A stretch of DNA of 64,000 bases, taken from Rhodonellum psychrophilum GCM71 = DSM 17998. Lineage in GTDB: Bacteria > Bacteroidota > Bacteroidia > Cytophagales > Cyclobacteriaceae. Below the pieces are notes generated by a model. The model saw only the letters and a program-made list of their open reading frames with translations, searched no databases and was not told the DNA's origin. Numbering within the stretch: position 1 is the stretch's first letter; the number at the start of each line of letters is the position of its first letter. Of this stretch, positions 8,514 to 17,398 are shown piece by piece. Position numbers and translations under genes: made by a program. The stretch is from NCBI RefSeq assembly GCF_000381545.1, contig NZ_KB906673.1:124001-188000 (forward strand), written 5' to 3'.

Positions 8514-9551
8514 ATGACGATTTTATCACTCCATCACATCTTCAAAAAATACAGCCAAGCTCCCGAATATGCCATCAATGATGTTTCTTTTGATGTCAAA
8601 GAAGGAGAAATTTTGGCTTTGGTGGGGGAAAGCGGCTCAGGAAAAACCACTTTGTTGAGGCTGATTGCAGGCTTGGAACATCCAGAAAGCGGTTCGATTT
8701 CACTTTCCGGACAGGTCATCGTAGAGGGTCGGGAATCGGTCCCGGCACATGAAAGGCAAGTGGGGATGGTTTTTCAGGATTATGCACTTTTTCCACACCT
8801 GACCATTTTGGAAAATGTGAAATTTGGCCTGCAAAAATTCAAGGGCGATAAAGAAAAAAAGGTTCGAGAAACACTCCTCTTGGTAGGGCTTAAGGAAGAT
8901 TTCAACAAATATCCCCATCAGCTTTCCGGAGGCCAGCAACAGCGTGTAGCCTTGGCGAGAGCGATGGCTCCGAATCCCAAAATCATTTTGATGGATGAAC
9001 CCTTTAGCAATCTTGATGCAATGCTCAAGGATCAGGTCAGGGAAGAAATCCGACAAATCATCAAGAAAACAGGTGTGACTGCCATTTTAGTCACCCATGA
9101 TACTCGTGATGCGCTTTCGACTGCCGATAGGATTGCGATCTTGCACAAAGGCTATCTGCAACAGATCGATATCCCCAAAATGCTTTATGAAAAACCCGTG
9201 AATCCTTATGTTGCCAACTTCTTTGGAAAGAGAAACGAAATCTTGGCGACGCCTACGGCTGAAGGATTCTACACACCCTTTGGTTTTATAAAAGACAAAA
9301 AAGCGGGAGATTATAAAGGCAAAGTAAAGTTACTTTTTAGGCCGGAGCACGCTGAAGTGGTTCAGAATGACGATCAGCAACTGATTGGAACCATATTTAA
9401 GGTTTCTTATTTTGGAGACCACCAAATCGTGAAAATTGCAGATGAAGAGGGAAAACGGATCAGTATCAGGACCAATCCCGGAAGAACCTTTGAGGGAATA
9501 GAAAAGGCGTTTTTTTATCTCTGGAAATACGATGTGGAAGAGGCATTTTAG
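8514..9551 (+). CDS. fbpC: Ferric iron ABC transporter ATP-binding protein (FbpC)
   Basis: ATPase subunit that powers the importer at the inner face of the membrane. It has 345 residues. The nucleotide-binding domain has Walker A GESGSGKTT, Q-loop FQDYALFPH, signature LSGGQQQR, Walker B IILMDEP and the switch histidine in LVTHD. After residue 235 comes a TOBE-like C-terminal domain (LLFRPEHAEVV ... GTIFKVSYFGDHQIV), usual in iron and sulfate/maltose-class importers. Tight spacing after fbpB supports one transcript. No obvious terminator follows; only a small palindrome (AACATCAATTGTTGATGTT) lies at 9680-9698 without a T-run. Confidence 0.95.
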   Translation: MTILSLHHIFKKYSQAPEYAINDVSFDVKEGEILALVGESGSGKTTLLRLIAGLEHPESGSISLSGQVIVEGRESVPAHERQVGMVFQDYALFPHLTILENVKFGLQKFKGDKEKKVRETLLLVGLKEDFNKYPHQLSGGQQQRVALARAMAPNPKIILMDEPFSNLDAMLKDQVREEIRQIIKKTGVTAILVTHDTRDALSTADRIAILHKGYLQQIDIPKMLYEKPVNPYVANFFGKRNEILATPTAEGFYTPFGFIKDKKAGDYKGKVKLLFRPEHAEVVQNDDQQLIGTIFKVSYFGDHQIVKIADEEGKRISIRTNPGRTFEGIEKAFFYLWKYDVEEAF

Positions 9552-9785
9552 AATTCCCAAAAACCAAAAATTTCAGCCAAATTCCTGGAGAACAAAGTCT
9601 GCACCTTCGAGAGAACCAATATAAGATGTGGCGATCCATTTTCACCCTAAATCACCACTATCAGGTAGCATAGGGCTACAACATCAATTGTTGATGTTCT
9701 ATGGAAAGCCTGAATAATGTCTACGAGGAATCATAGAAGGGAAAAGAATCCAAAACTCCCTGACCCAGATTTTAAGTGGATTGGC
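9552..9785. other. Gene-free stretch downstream of fbpC
   Basis: No plausible coding frame. It contains a near-perfect palindrome at 9680-9698 (arms AACATCAA/TTGATGTT around TTG). Without a following T-run this is a weak terminator candidate for the fbp operon. Confidence 0.4.
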
Positions 9786-9960
9786 TTGAACCCGAAACAT
9801 ACATTCGGAAACCTAATGGGCTTGAATCTGCAAGGAAACCAGGCTATTTGGAAAATAAGGCATTGTACCGACAAGCTGAGATTAAAAAAAGGAATCATTG
9901 ACTGATTGTTAAGCAATTTCAGCTGGAATGAAGCTATTGATGCATTATACCGTTTGAAAT
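9786..9960 (+). repeat. Dispersed intergenic repeat, copy 2 (degenerate)
   Basis: Left end TTGAACCCGAAACATACATT and right end GCATTATACCGTTTGAAAT match the termini of the family less well than copies 1 and 3. Internal similarity is closer to copies 4 and 5, for example ACTGATTGTTAAGCAATTTCAG here and CTGATTATTGAGCAATTTCAG in copy 5. It lies head-to-tail with copy 3, separated by about five bases. Confidence 0.65.
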
Positions 9961-9965
9961 ATTGA

Positions 9966-10143
9966 GTTAAACCCGAAATATGCATTAGCCTTTCTAAGGA
10001 TATTGAAACCGAAAGAAAATCAAACCATTGGGAGACCAATTCCTGAAACCGATATGGTGAAATCAATTAAAGTCAACAAGGGACTAATTATCAGATAAAT
10101 ACAGTATTGAATGGCATTCGCAATACATAAAACGGGTTAAAAT
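9966..10143 (+). repeat. Dispersed intergenic repeat, copy 3
   Basis: The left end is GTTAAACCCGAAATATGCAT and the right end CATAAAACGGGTTAAA. The two ends form an imperfect terminal inverted repeat (15 of 21 positions). Nearly collinear with copy 1 over its whole 178-bp length. It has the same orientation as all other copies in the window. Confidence 0.82.
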
Positions 10144-10541
10144 TCGGAGCCTAGGCAGAAGAGATCATTCATTCAATAATATTCCGGTAAGCCAAAGAAT
10201 TGTTTCGAATATAACCCTGCACTCTAAAACTCAAATATACAACCAATTTCATTGCTTGATCGAGCATGTATGTTGGTTGATCAATAGCAGTATCCATTAT
10301 TTGGAATAAAAGCCAATCCCCTCATCGAACTGCCTGCCTTGCTCAGGATCAGGGTTTCAAAAAAATTAAAGAATATTATCCTAGTCCAGCTTTAGTAGGA
10401 TAAATTTTTGTTGATCTCACTGAATGCCAATTAGAAATCGGCATTTTTAAAATACAAGACCGCATTGAATGTGGAAATTTCACTTGGCTTTTCAAACATC
10501 TGATTTACCTTTGCACTTGGTCAAGAATAGTCTATTCCAAA
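10144..10541. other. Gene-free stretch with two consecutive hairpins upstream of lacI
   Basis: No coding frame is convincing. Two hairpins follow each other: TATCCTA/TAGGATA arms near 10378-10403, and AATGCC-ATT / AAT-GGCATT at 10423-10445 followed by TTTTA, which could act as a plus-strand terminator. They may belong to a small untranslated RNA or be the remains of a lost gene; neither can be decided from sequence. Confidence 0.35.
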
Positions 10542-10555
10542 TACAATCGGTTTCA
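10542..10555. promoter_or_regulatory. Candidate LacI-family operator before lacI
   Basis: TACAATCGGTTTCA fits the LacI-family palindrome TGnAAnCGnTTnCA at nine of its ten fixed positions, with the typical central CG. It lies 122 bp upstream of the regulator start. A second site fitting all ten fixed positions lies before susC, so autoregulation plus control of the neighbouring sugar locus is likely. Confidence 0.55.
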
Positions 10556-10576
10556 TTCAATCCTTTTGAATGAAAC
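10550..10576. repeat. Perfect 11-bp inverted repeat upstream of lacI
   Basis: Arms GTTTCATTCAA and TTGAATGAAAC are exact reverse complements with a five-base spacer. The left arm overlaps the candidate LacI operator by six bases. It may be a second operator half-site arrangement or an RNA hairpin in the leader; it lacks a T-run. Confidence 0.6.
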
Positions 10577-10677
10577 TAAAAGAAGAGAGTTTTTAAAACC
10601 AACACATTTTACTGAATTGGCTAGTGGAGAAATTCTTTTTCTCCAGACCAATGAAACGACGAGATTTTAGACATAAA

Positions 10678-11724
10678 ATGGAAAAAGATATCACAATATA
10701 TGATATAGCTAAAGATTTGGGAGTTTCTCCAACCACAGTCAGCAGGGCTTTAAACAACCATCCGGCAGTAAAAGACAAAACGAAGAAAAAAATTTTTCAG
10801 GCCGCAGCCGATATGGGTTATCAATCCAACGTATTTGCGGCAAATTTAAGAAGTAAAAGAACGAATAACATTGGGGTGATTGTACCAAGTTTGAACAGTA
10901 ATTTTCAGTCCTCCGTCCTGGCCGGCATGGAAAAAGTCGCCAATAAAGCAGGTTTCAACTTAGTCATCAGTCAATCCCTTGAATCAAGCGATAAAGAGAT
11001 TGCCAATACCAGATCCATGTTCAACAGTAGGGTGGATGGATTGCTGGTTTCCTTGGCAAGTGACGCGGAGCATTTGGAACATTTTGCGCCATTTCACAAA
11101 AGGGGTATTCCTGTGATATTTTATGACAGAATAGCCAATAGCGATGACAGTACAGGAGTTACAATAGACAATATTCAAGCTGCTCAGGTAGCCACAAACC
11201 ACCTAATTGAACAAGGCTGTACGCGTATTGTCCACGTCTTGGGAAGTGTCAAAGTGAGTGTGTATGCGGATAGATTGAAGGGATACAAGTATGCATTGAT
11301 GGAAAAAAACATTCCTTTTGACCAAGATCGAATTATCATACTGTCTGAAATCAATGAAGAGGCGGGCGAAAAAATTGTTAACCAAATCTTAGAAATGAAC
11401 CCGATTCCTGATGGGCTCTTTGTCTCCAACGATGCCTGTGCGGCAAGCTGCATCAATCATCTAAAACAAAGGGGAATAAGAATACCAGAAGATATCGCCA
11501 TTGTAGGTTTTAACAATGAGGTGATTTCCAGACTTGTGGAACCTAAAATCACAACCATCAACTACCCGGGATTTGAAATGGGGGAGGTTGCCATGAAAAG
11601 TCTGATCAATTACCTGGATGAACCAGAAAGGACTACGCTACAAAACACAAATAAAATCACTTTACGCTCGGAATTGATTATCCGGGAATCTTCTTTGAAA
11701 AAAAAGGATGGCTTTTTTAATTAG
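10678..11724 (+). CDS. LacI-family transcriptional regulator
   Basis: DNA-binding repressor of about 348 residues. The start at 10678 (MEKDITIYDIAKDLGVSP) places the helix-turn-helix at the N-terminus as in all LacI proteins; the open frame reaches 10624, but the extra 18 residues are basic and unlike the family. IYDIAKDLGVSPTTVSRALN is the DNA-contacting HTH plus hinge entry. Residues 60-345 form a periplasmic-binding-like sugar sensor (NIGVIVPSLNSNFQ, GFNNEVISRLVEPKITTI). It precedes, on the opposite strand, a SusD/SusC pair and then two sugar enzymes. It is the natural local regulator of these, supported by matching operator-like sites before itself and susC. The ligand is unknown. Confidence 0.93.
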   Translation: MEKDITIYDIAKDLGVSPTTVSRALNNHPAVKDKTKKKIFQAAADMGYQSNVFAANLRSKRTNNIGVIVPSLNSNFQSSVLAGMEKVANKAGFNLVISQSLESSDKEIANTRSMFNSRVDGLLVSLASDAEHLEHFAPFHKRGIPVIFYDRIANSDDSTGVTIDNIQAAQVATNHLIEQGCTRIVHVLGSVKVSVYADRLKGYKYALMEKNIPFDQDRIIILSEINEEAGEKIVNQILEMNPIPDGLFVSNDACAASCINHLKQRGIRIPEDIAIVGFNNEVISRLVEPKITTINYPGFEMGEVAMKSLINYLDEPERTTLQNTNKITLRSELIIRESSLKKKDGFFN

Positions 11725-12082
11725 TAAAATCGGATCGCTTTTCAAAAAAAAGATCCCTAAACCCGGTATTTTTGGAATTGTAAATGAAAAATCTCGCTAG
11801 AAATAAGAACGTAGTTTTGACGCCTGGTTATGAGGGTTAAGGACTTAATTTTTATATTTATTTCCTGAATCCAGGGTAAAACCGCCCAATTGGAAAAATC
11901 AAACTACAAAATTGTTTTGAACCAGTTTTATTCATTCTCAATTCCATCCTATAATTACCTAATAATCATCCAGTTGTTTGCTTGACTTCCCCAGTTCGGT
12001 ATTACACCTTATTTATGAATTGGTTTGATATTCTTGCCATTTCAAGACCTATTGGGAAACCAAATTCAGGTTTCGAGTTGAA
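11725..12082. other. Gene-free stretch between convergent lacI and susD
   Basis: About 360 bp of AT-rich sequence with no coding frame I can support and no repeat copy. No strong terminator for lacI is visible; a five-base GGATC/GATCC stem just after the gene is too weak to call. Confidence 0.4.
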
Positions 12083-12113
12083 TAAAAAATGGGTGGAAGA
12101 TTATCTCCCACCC
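12083..12113 (-). terminator. Rho-independent terminator after susD
   Basis: On the minus strand a GGGTGG/CCACCC stem (12091-12096 with 12108-12113) is followed by ATTTTTTATT. It lies 45 bp past the susD stop codon and would end the susCD transcript. Confidence 0.7.
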
Positions 12114-12157
12114 AGTAACAAACCAGTTTTGATTTTTAAATATTAAATTCTCACGAA

Positions 12158-14101
12158 TTAATACCCTGGATTTTGATAAATGGTTCTATCACCCTCCATG
12201 GCATCAATCTGACTCTGTGGAATTGGTCTTAGGTAATGGTGCGCTTTGATATTTCTCGTGATGGTTTGCGGCGTGTGGTCTCCATAATTCCTACCTCCAA
12301 TTTGATAGGTCTTTGCCAATTCTTCCCACTTTTGCGTACGGATCAAGTCATACCAACGATAGCCTTCGGCATAAAATTCCCTTGAACGTTCGGCAAGAAT
12401 GTAATTGATGTCGATCACCATTGGAGTGGCAGCAATCATTTCTGCGCTGTTGTCAATGATTTTTTCTTGGTTCCCATTGTTATCCCAACGCCATACACCT
12501 GCTCTTGCACGAAGCACATTGACCAAATCACGTGCGCTTTTGCCTCCAACGGCTCCTTTTACAGCAGCTTCAGCCGCGATCAGGTACAGTTCAGAGAACT
12601 TGGCAATGTTGAATGGTCTGGTACTTCCCGCATTTGGCTGACCCAAGCCGTCACCACTGTCTGTGCGATAAGGCCCCAATTTCCAAAGACCTGGATAGAC
12701 GATTCTACTTATTCCTTTTGGAGAAACCACAAAATCGGATCTTCCCGGCAATATCCCTGCACCAATATTTCCACCCAAACTCGCTGGAGTAGGATACACA
12801 ATCGCTTGATCAGGCTCCTCATTCAAAAATGTTAGAATCGCGTCACCTGGCTGCACTTGGATCAAATTCGCATTATAAATGGGGCTACTGATGGCTGGTG
12901 CTTTGTCAGTATTGGCACGGTATACCGTAGTAAAGGTACCGTCATAGCGAGAATCATTGCTCTTATCCGCAAAGGTATTGGTAATCACACCTATTGTCGG
13001 ACACATACGCGTCCATGGTCGACCTGTCGCTTGAGCAGCTTCCCGCCTTACAGACTCGATATTATTGGCCCATTGGGTGGCCGATGCACTACTTCTGATC
13101 ACGGTATAATTCCAAGTCATCATCCAACCCGCGAAGTTGTCAGGTGCGCCTCCACCTCCAAAAGTGAGACTTCCACCATTGTAAAACTCACTGGTTTCAG
13201 TATGATCTGCATACAATAACATTTCCTTGTTGCGGTCATTTTGCGCCAAATTGACATCATAAAATGTCTCTTGAAGGCCAAAAGGTCCCGGATTGTCTAT
13301 TGCTTCGTTCGCAATATCATAGGCCCGCTGGAAATACCATTGTGCATTATTTCCATCCGGATCTACTCTGGAAGTTTCTGGATACGTAGGAATGTTGTTT
13401 GGATTTTCCAACCACCAAGCATAAGTAAGGTAGGCCTTTGCCAAATAAAGACGGGCCAAGGTTTTGGTAGCGGTACCTGTAAGCCTACTTACCTCGGGCA
13501 GTTCATTTACAGCTCTGACCAAGTCTGGGAAGATTCCCCTCGTGTATACTTCAGGCACAGTATTCCTTACGGAGGTCCTGGTTGGGACAACATTAAATTC
13601 CAATTCCCCAGCGCCTAAATCAAGCGGCACACCGCCGAAAGTCTGAACCAACAAGAAGTAATCAAAAGCCCTAAAGAACCTGGCTTCTGCCACGAGGGCA
13701 TCGGATACACCCGCATTTTGAGCGAACTTTATGATACCGCTTGCAGTGTTTATATTCGAATATGCGGCTCCCCATAAAGCATCTGCACGGCTGTTGTTCG
13801 GATCAATATCTCCTTGGCCACTGATATCCATCACCAAGAAATTTTGGTCCGCACTCTGGGCATATGTTACTTCATCAGTCCCGGTTAAGGTGGTGTTGAA
13901 ATAATATGCTTGTCCATAAATGTAGCGAAGGTGCGCATACATCGATGTCAATCCACCTTGAATGCCTTCTTCGGTTTGGAAAAATCCAGGTTCAAATATA
14001 CTCCGGGGTTTTTCATCCAATATTTCAGAGCATGATACAAGGAAAAGCGCTGTCAAAAACAAGCCCTTTATTGAATTTTTATATAGCTGTATCTTTTTCA
14101 T
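12158..14101 (-). CDS. SusD/RagB-family nutrient-binding outer-membrane lipoprotein
   Basis: Surface lipoprotein that caps the neighbouring SusC channel and binds its glycan or oligosaccharide. The signal peptide ends in VSC with C-terminal SEILDEKPRS, the standard SusD mature start. The N-terminal TPR-type helices include ARFFRAFDYFLLVQTFGGVPLD, a highly conserved SusD landmark. The C-terminal RagB part has AERSREFYAEGYRWYDLIRT, also a hallmark. At 647 residues it is longer than many SusD proteins (about 500-580), the extra length lying in the middle. It follows susC by six bases on the same strand, so they form one operon. The ligand cannot be deduced. Confidence 0.95.
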   Translation of the reverse strand: MKKIQLYKNSIKGLFLTALFLVSCSEILDEKPRSIFEPGFFQTEEGIQGGLTSMYAHLRYIYGQAYYFNTTLTGTDEVTYAQSADQNFLVMDISGQGDIDPNNSRADALWGAAYSNINTASGIIKFAQNAGVSDALVAEARFFRAFDYFLLVQTFGGVPLDLGAGELEFNVVPTRTSVRNTVPEVYTRGIFPDLVRAVNELPEVSRLTGTATKTLARLYLAKAYLTYAWWLENPNNIPTYPETSRVDPDGNNAQWYFQRAYDIANEAIDNPGPFGLQETFYDVNLAQNDRNKEMLLYADHTETSEFYNGGSLTFGGGGAPDNFAGWMMTWNYTVIRSSASATQWANNIESVRREAAQATGRPWTRMCPTIGVITNTFADKSNDSRYDGTFTTVYRANTDKAPAISSPIYNANLIQVQPGDAILTFLNEEPDQAIVYPTPASLGGNIGAGILPGRSDFVVSPKGISRIVYPGLWKLGPYRTDSGDGLGQPNAGSTRPFNIAKFSELYLIAAEAAVKGAVGGKSARDLVNVLRARAGVWRWDNNGNQEKIIDNSAEMIAATPMVIDINYILAERSREFYAEGYRWYDLIRTQKWEELAKTYQIGGRNYGDHTPQTITRNIKAHHYLRPIPQSQIDAMEGDRTIYQNPGY

Positions 14102-14107
14102 ATTAAA

Positions 14108-17100
14108 TTAAAATGTCAAGTTAATACCCAATATAAAATTACGTGTTGCTGGCGCATTGGTGCCAATAGTCAACAATCGACTTGGGAGCGCATTGGTAAT
14201 TGCGGTATTTTGGTTGGCGAATGAATTGGTTTCAGGATCCAAGCCTGTTTCCTTATGGAATGGAGAAAACAATACAAATGGATTCTGTACAGCACCATAA
14301 ACTCTAAATCGACTCAATCCCGCTTTGGTCATCCAATTGCTTGCATTGTCAAAGTTGTAACCAAGGGTCATGGTTCTGATTTTCAAATAGGAGCCATCGA
14401 AGTAGCCCAGCGTGCTGCCATACTTAGGATTGTCACCACTCGCCAAGCCTCCAGGTGCAGGATATCTCGCATCTTGATTTTCAGGAGTCCAATAATCCAC
14501 TTTAACATTGTTTCTTCTTCCATTCATCATGTTGAGATATCCTGAAGAAGAATGAAGGGAGCTAATAAGCACTCCGCCGCTTTTGAAGGTCCCAACAATA
14601 CTCAAATCAAAGTTTTTGTACCCAACGCGGGTATTGAATCCTCCCATGAAGTTGGGTTGCAAATCAAGAATTTGACGATCAGCAGGCCCAACCGCCCGGG
14701 TAGGTACTCCCTCATCATTAAATTCACCTGTATAGGTAACTTTGATCATTCCCGGATTCCCTCCTGGCTCCAAAATATTCCGGTGCATATCATTTTCCTG
14801 CCACAAGCCTTGATACTGATAATCAAAAATTACATCAATTGGAGAACCCACAAACCACCAGTTTCCTTCGTCTCTCGTCTGTCCGGACGCTAAAGAGACT
14901 AGTTTGTTTCGGTTGGCATAAACATTCAATCCTGCTTCCCAGCTCCAATCTTTATTTTCGAATATCAATCCATTCAAGGATAGTTCAACCCCTTTGTTTT
15001 GGGTTTCACCAATATTTGCAGTGTAACTTCCTACTCCAGAAGTTGCTGGTAAATTCACACCCAGCAAAATATCCTTTGTGTTCGTAATGTAATATTCTGC
15101 ACTACCTGTCAGACGATTGTTAAACAAACCGAAGTCAACCCCTATGTTATAGGTCTCCGAGTATTCCCAACCCAGATCCGCATTGGGGAGTGAATTGACA
15201 AAATAACCGGTAGCATAGGTATCGTTTCCAAAATTATAGGGTCTAGTTCCTAAGCCTCCCAATGTCGCATAAGGTGCGATTGCCTGATTTGAGGTCTGAC
15301 CATAGCCCACTCTCAATTTCAACAAATCCACAGAGGCGGCATTATTCATAAAACCTTCCTTTCGCAAATTCCACCCAGCTGATACAGCAGGATAAGTATG
15401 CCACTTATAGCCCGGTGCTAGTCTAGAAGAACCATCAGAACGTAAAGTTGCTGAGATCATGTACCGATCGTCATAAGAATACATTACCCTACCCATATAG
15501 GACATCAAACCCCATAGTTCATAGCTTTGATCGCCTGGGTTAACTTGAATCTCTCCGTTGGCAAGACCAATGTTATAAAACTGAAACTGATCGGCTGGGA
15601 TATCTCTTGCCGTCATTCTGGATCTATGAAATTTATTTTGTTCGGTTGAGTATAGGGCTGTTACATTAACAAAATGTTTATCTGCGAATATTTTATCGTA
15701 GGTGATCAAGTTTTCCACAATCCAATGGTAGTTATGGGAATTTCCCACACCTGCCGTGGAAGGAGTAGTAGGGTTTGCGGTGTTTATGCCTCTTCCCGTA
15801 TAGTCACCTTGGTTGCTTTGACGGTAATCCAAACCTAAATTGACTCTGTATTTCAAGCCATCCACTCCTGGGATTTTCGCTTCTGCATAGATTGCATTGT
15901 ATGTTGCAAATGCCCGCGTTTCGTTCAGCCATTGACCCTCTAAGTCTCTCACAGTTTCACGAGTGGTTACAAATGATTCATCCAAAGGCATGGTGATTGT
16001 CCTCCTCCTGGTTCCGTCCGCATTAAACGGAGATGCGATGGGAGACATACTCAGGACATTGTACAAACCAACTTGAGAACCTTGCGTGGTATTAAAATTA
16101 TTGTTGGTATTGAATCCTATTCTAAAGAAATTCCCAATTTCCTGGTCAACTGCAGCCCTCATGGAGATTCTATCATACTGCTGGGTAGGGACGACTCCTT
16201 CATCGTGGTAGTATCCCAAACCAAAACTGTATGTGCTTTTCTCTCCACCACCAGTAACGTTTATATCATGGTTGGACATCACGCCGTTTTGGTAAAACAA
16301 ATCCTGCCAATCTGTATTGATGTCATTGGACTCACTCGGTCCATTGGTAAACATGCCTGCGGCTTCTCTCATTTGGATAAATTCCGGACCATTCATCATG
16401 GGATATGGAGAGAAGACTGTTTTTGGGCCGTGAAAACCGCTATAACTCACTTTCGCCTCCTGCCCCTTAAAACCTTTCTTGGTTGTCACCAATACCACAC
16501 CATTGGCACCTCTCGATCCATAGATCGCCGTTGCCGATGCATCCTTTAGGATATCAATACTTGCGATATCCTCCGGATTGATATCTCCAATGGAACCAGA
16601 AAATGGAATTCCATTCAATACGACCAAGGGATCGTTACTTGCCGTAAGTGACCGATTGCCCCTTATTCTAATACGCATGGTAGCGCCCGGCTGAGAAGAG
16701 GTCTGGGATATTTCCACACCCGGGAGACGACCCTGAAGGGCCTGTGTGATATTTGCCGAAGCTACTTCCCTCATGACGTCTCCTCCTATTGAAGCCACAG
16801 ATCCAGTCACCGCCTCTTGGCGCATGGTCCCGTATCCAACGACGACCACCTCTTGGAGTGAACTGATATCAGGTTTCATATTTACGGTTATAGAAGACCG
16901 ATTGCCCACCAGTAATTCCTGAGTAGTAAAACCAATAAATGAAAAGACCAATGTGGCTCCTGGCTTTACATTGATCCTATACTCTCCATCTATACCTGTT
17001 ACCACCCCATTGGTAGTTCCTTTTTCTTGAATTGAAGCACCTGGCAATCCAATTTCATTTTCGTCGAGAACAGTTCCCGAAACACTTACGCTCTGAGCCA

Positions 17101-17212
17101 TTGACAGATTGCTGATAAAAATAAATACCAGTGCAGCTGTCATGCGAACAAGCCAATTTCCAATCGGTATTTTTTTGACCTTACTGAAAATAATGGCGGA
17201 TGTTGTTTCCAT
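14108..17212 (-). CDS. SusC/RagA-family TonB-dependent outer-membrane transporter
   Basis: TonB-dependent channel of 1034 residues for import of a glycan-derived ligand. In order: signal peptide (about 1-39); carboxypeptidase-like regulatory domain beginning VSVSGTVLDENEIGLPGASI; the SusC-specific motif near LQEVVVVGYGTMRQEAVTG; plug domain with LQGRLPGVEI and IDILKDASATAIYGSRGANG; then a long barrel ending in Phe (GINLTF). There is no N-terminal STN domain, so signalling to an anti-sigma factor is not expected. Local control is more likely through the LacI regulator. It forms an operon with susD. No glycoside hydrolase is adjacent, so the substrate is probably small or degraded elsewhere. 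Confidence 0.96.
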   Translation of the reverse strand: METTSAIIFSKVKKIPIGNWLVRMTAALVFIFISNLSMAQSVSVSGTVLDENEIGLPGASIQEKGTTNGVVTGIDGEYRINVKPGATLVFSFIGFTTQELLVGNRSSITVNMKPDISSLQEVVVVGYGTMRQEAVTGSVASIGGDVMREVASANITQALQGRLPGVEISQTSSQPGATMRIRIRGNRSLTASNDPLVVLNGIPFSGSIGDINPEDIASIDILKDASATAIYGSRGANGVVLVTTKKGFKGQEAKVSYSGFHGPKTVFSPYPMMNGPEFIQMREAAGMFTNGPSESNDINTDWQDLFYQNGVMSNHDINVTGGGEKSTYSFGLGYYHDEGVVPTQQYDRISMRAAVDQEIGNFFRIGFNTNNNFNTTQGSQVGLYNVLSMSPIASPFNADGTRRRTITMPLDESFVTTRETVRDLEGQWLNETRAFATYNAIYAEAKIPGVDGLKYRVNLGLDYRQSNQGDYTGRGINTANPTTPSTAGVGNSHNYHWIVENLITYDKIFADKHFVNVTALYSTEQNKFHRSRMTARDIPADQFQFYNIGLANGEIQVNPGDQSYELWGLMSYMGRVMYSYDDRYMISATLRSDGSSRLAPGYKWHTYPAVSAGWNLRKEGFMNNAASVDLLKLRVGYGQTSNQAIAPYATLGGLGTRPYNFGNDTYATGYFVNSLPNADLGWEYSETYNIGVDFGLFNNRLTGSAEYYITNTKDILLGVNLPATSGVGSYTANIGETQNKGVELSLNGLIFENKDWSWEAGLNVYANRNKLVSLASGQTRDEGNWWFVGSPIDVIFDYQYQGLWQENDMHRNILEPGGNPGMIKVTYTGEFNDEGVPTRAVGPADRQILDLQPNFMGGFNTRVGYKNFDLSIVGTFKSGGVLISSLHSSSGYLNMMNGRRNNVKVDYWTPENQDARYPAPGGLASGDNPKYGSTLGYFDGSYLKIRTMTLGYNFDNASNWMTKAGLSRFRVYGAVQNPFVLFSPFHKETGLDPETNSFANQNTAITNALPSRLLTIGTNAPATRNFILGINLTF

Positions 17213-17334
17213 AAGTTTGATTATTTTGAGGGTTTGTTAAATAGGTTGATTACCACTTTTCTTCACACCTTTTTTTTAGGCAAAGCACTGAAAAAGCCAA
17301 TAATTTGATAAACCTCTAAAAAAATAAGAATAAA

Positions 17335-17348
17335 TGCAACCGATTTCA
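17335..17348. promoter_or_regulatory. Candidate LacI operator between susC and the oxidoreductase gene
   Basis: TGCAACCGATTTCA matches the LacI-family palindrome TGnAAnCGnTTnCA at all ten fixed positions. It lies 122 bp upstream of the susC start on one side and 43 bp before a plus-strand -7 element at 17391 on the other, so one bound repressor could control both directions. Confidence 0.6.
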
Positions 17349-17390
17349 TTTTTATTTTCATTTTACCCGGCGTGGCCAGCCAAGCGGAAT

Positions 17391-17398
17391 TATATTTG
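17391..17398 (+). promoter_or_regulatory. -7 promoter element facing the oxidoreductase genes
   Basis: TATATTTG is an exact TAnnTTTG match. It would give a transcript with a leader of about 500 nt before the Gfo/Idh gene. This is unusually long, so a closer unrecognised promoter is possible. Confidence 0.4.

Noticed and set aside
9717-9905. 62-codon frame covering repeat copy 2
   Set aside because: Most of it is repeat sequence and the start lies outside the repeat; a similar false frame covers copy 4 (23400-23591).
12515-12530. CACGTG in susD as a third parS site
   Set aside because: Only the central CACGTG matches; the flanks (AAATCACGTGCGCT) do not fit TGTTTCACGTGAAACA.
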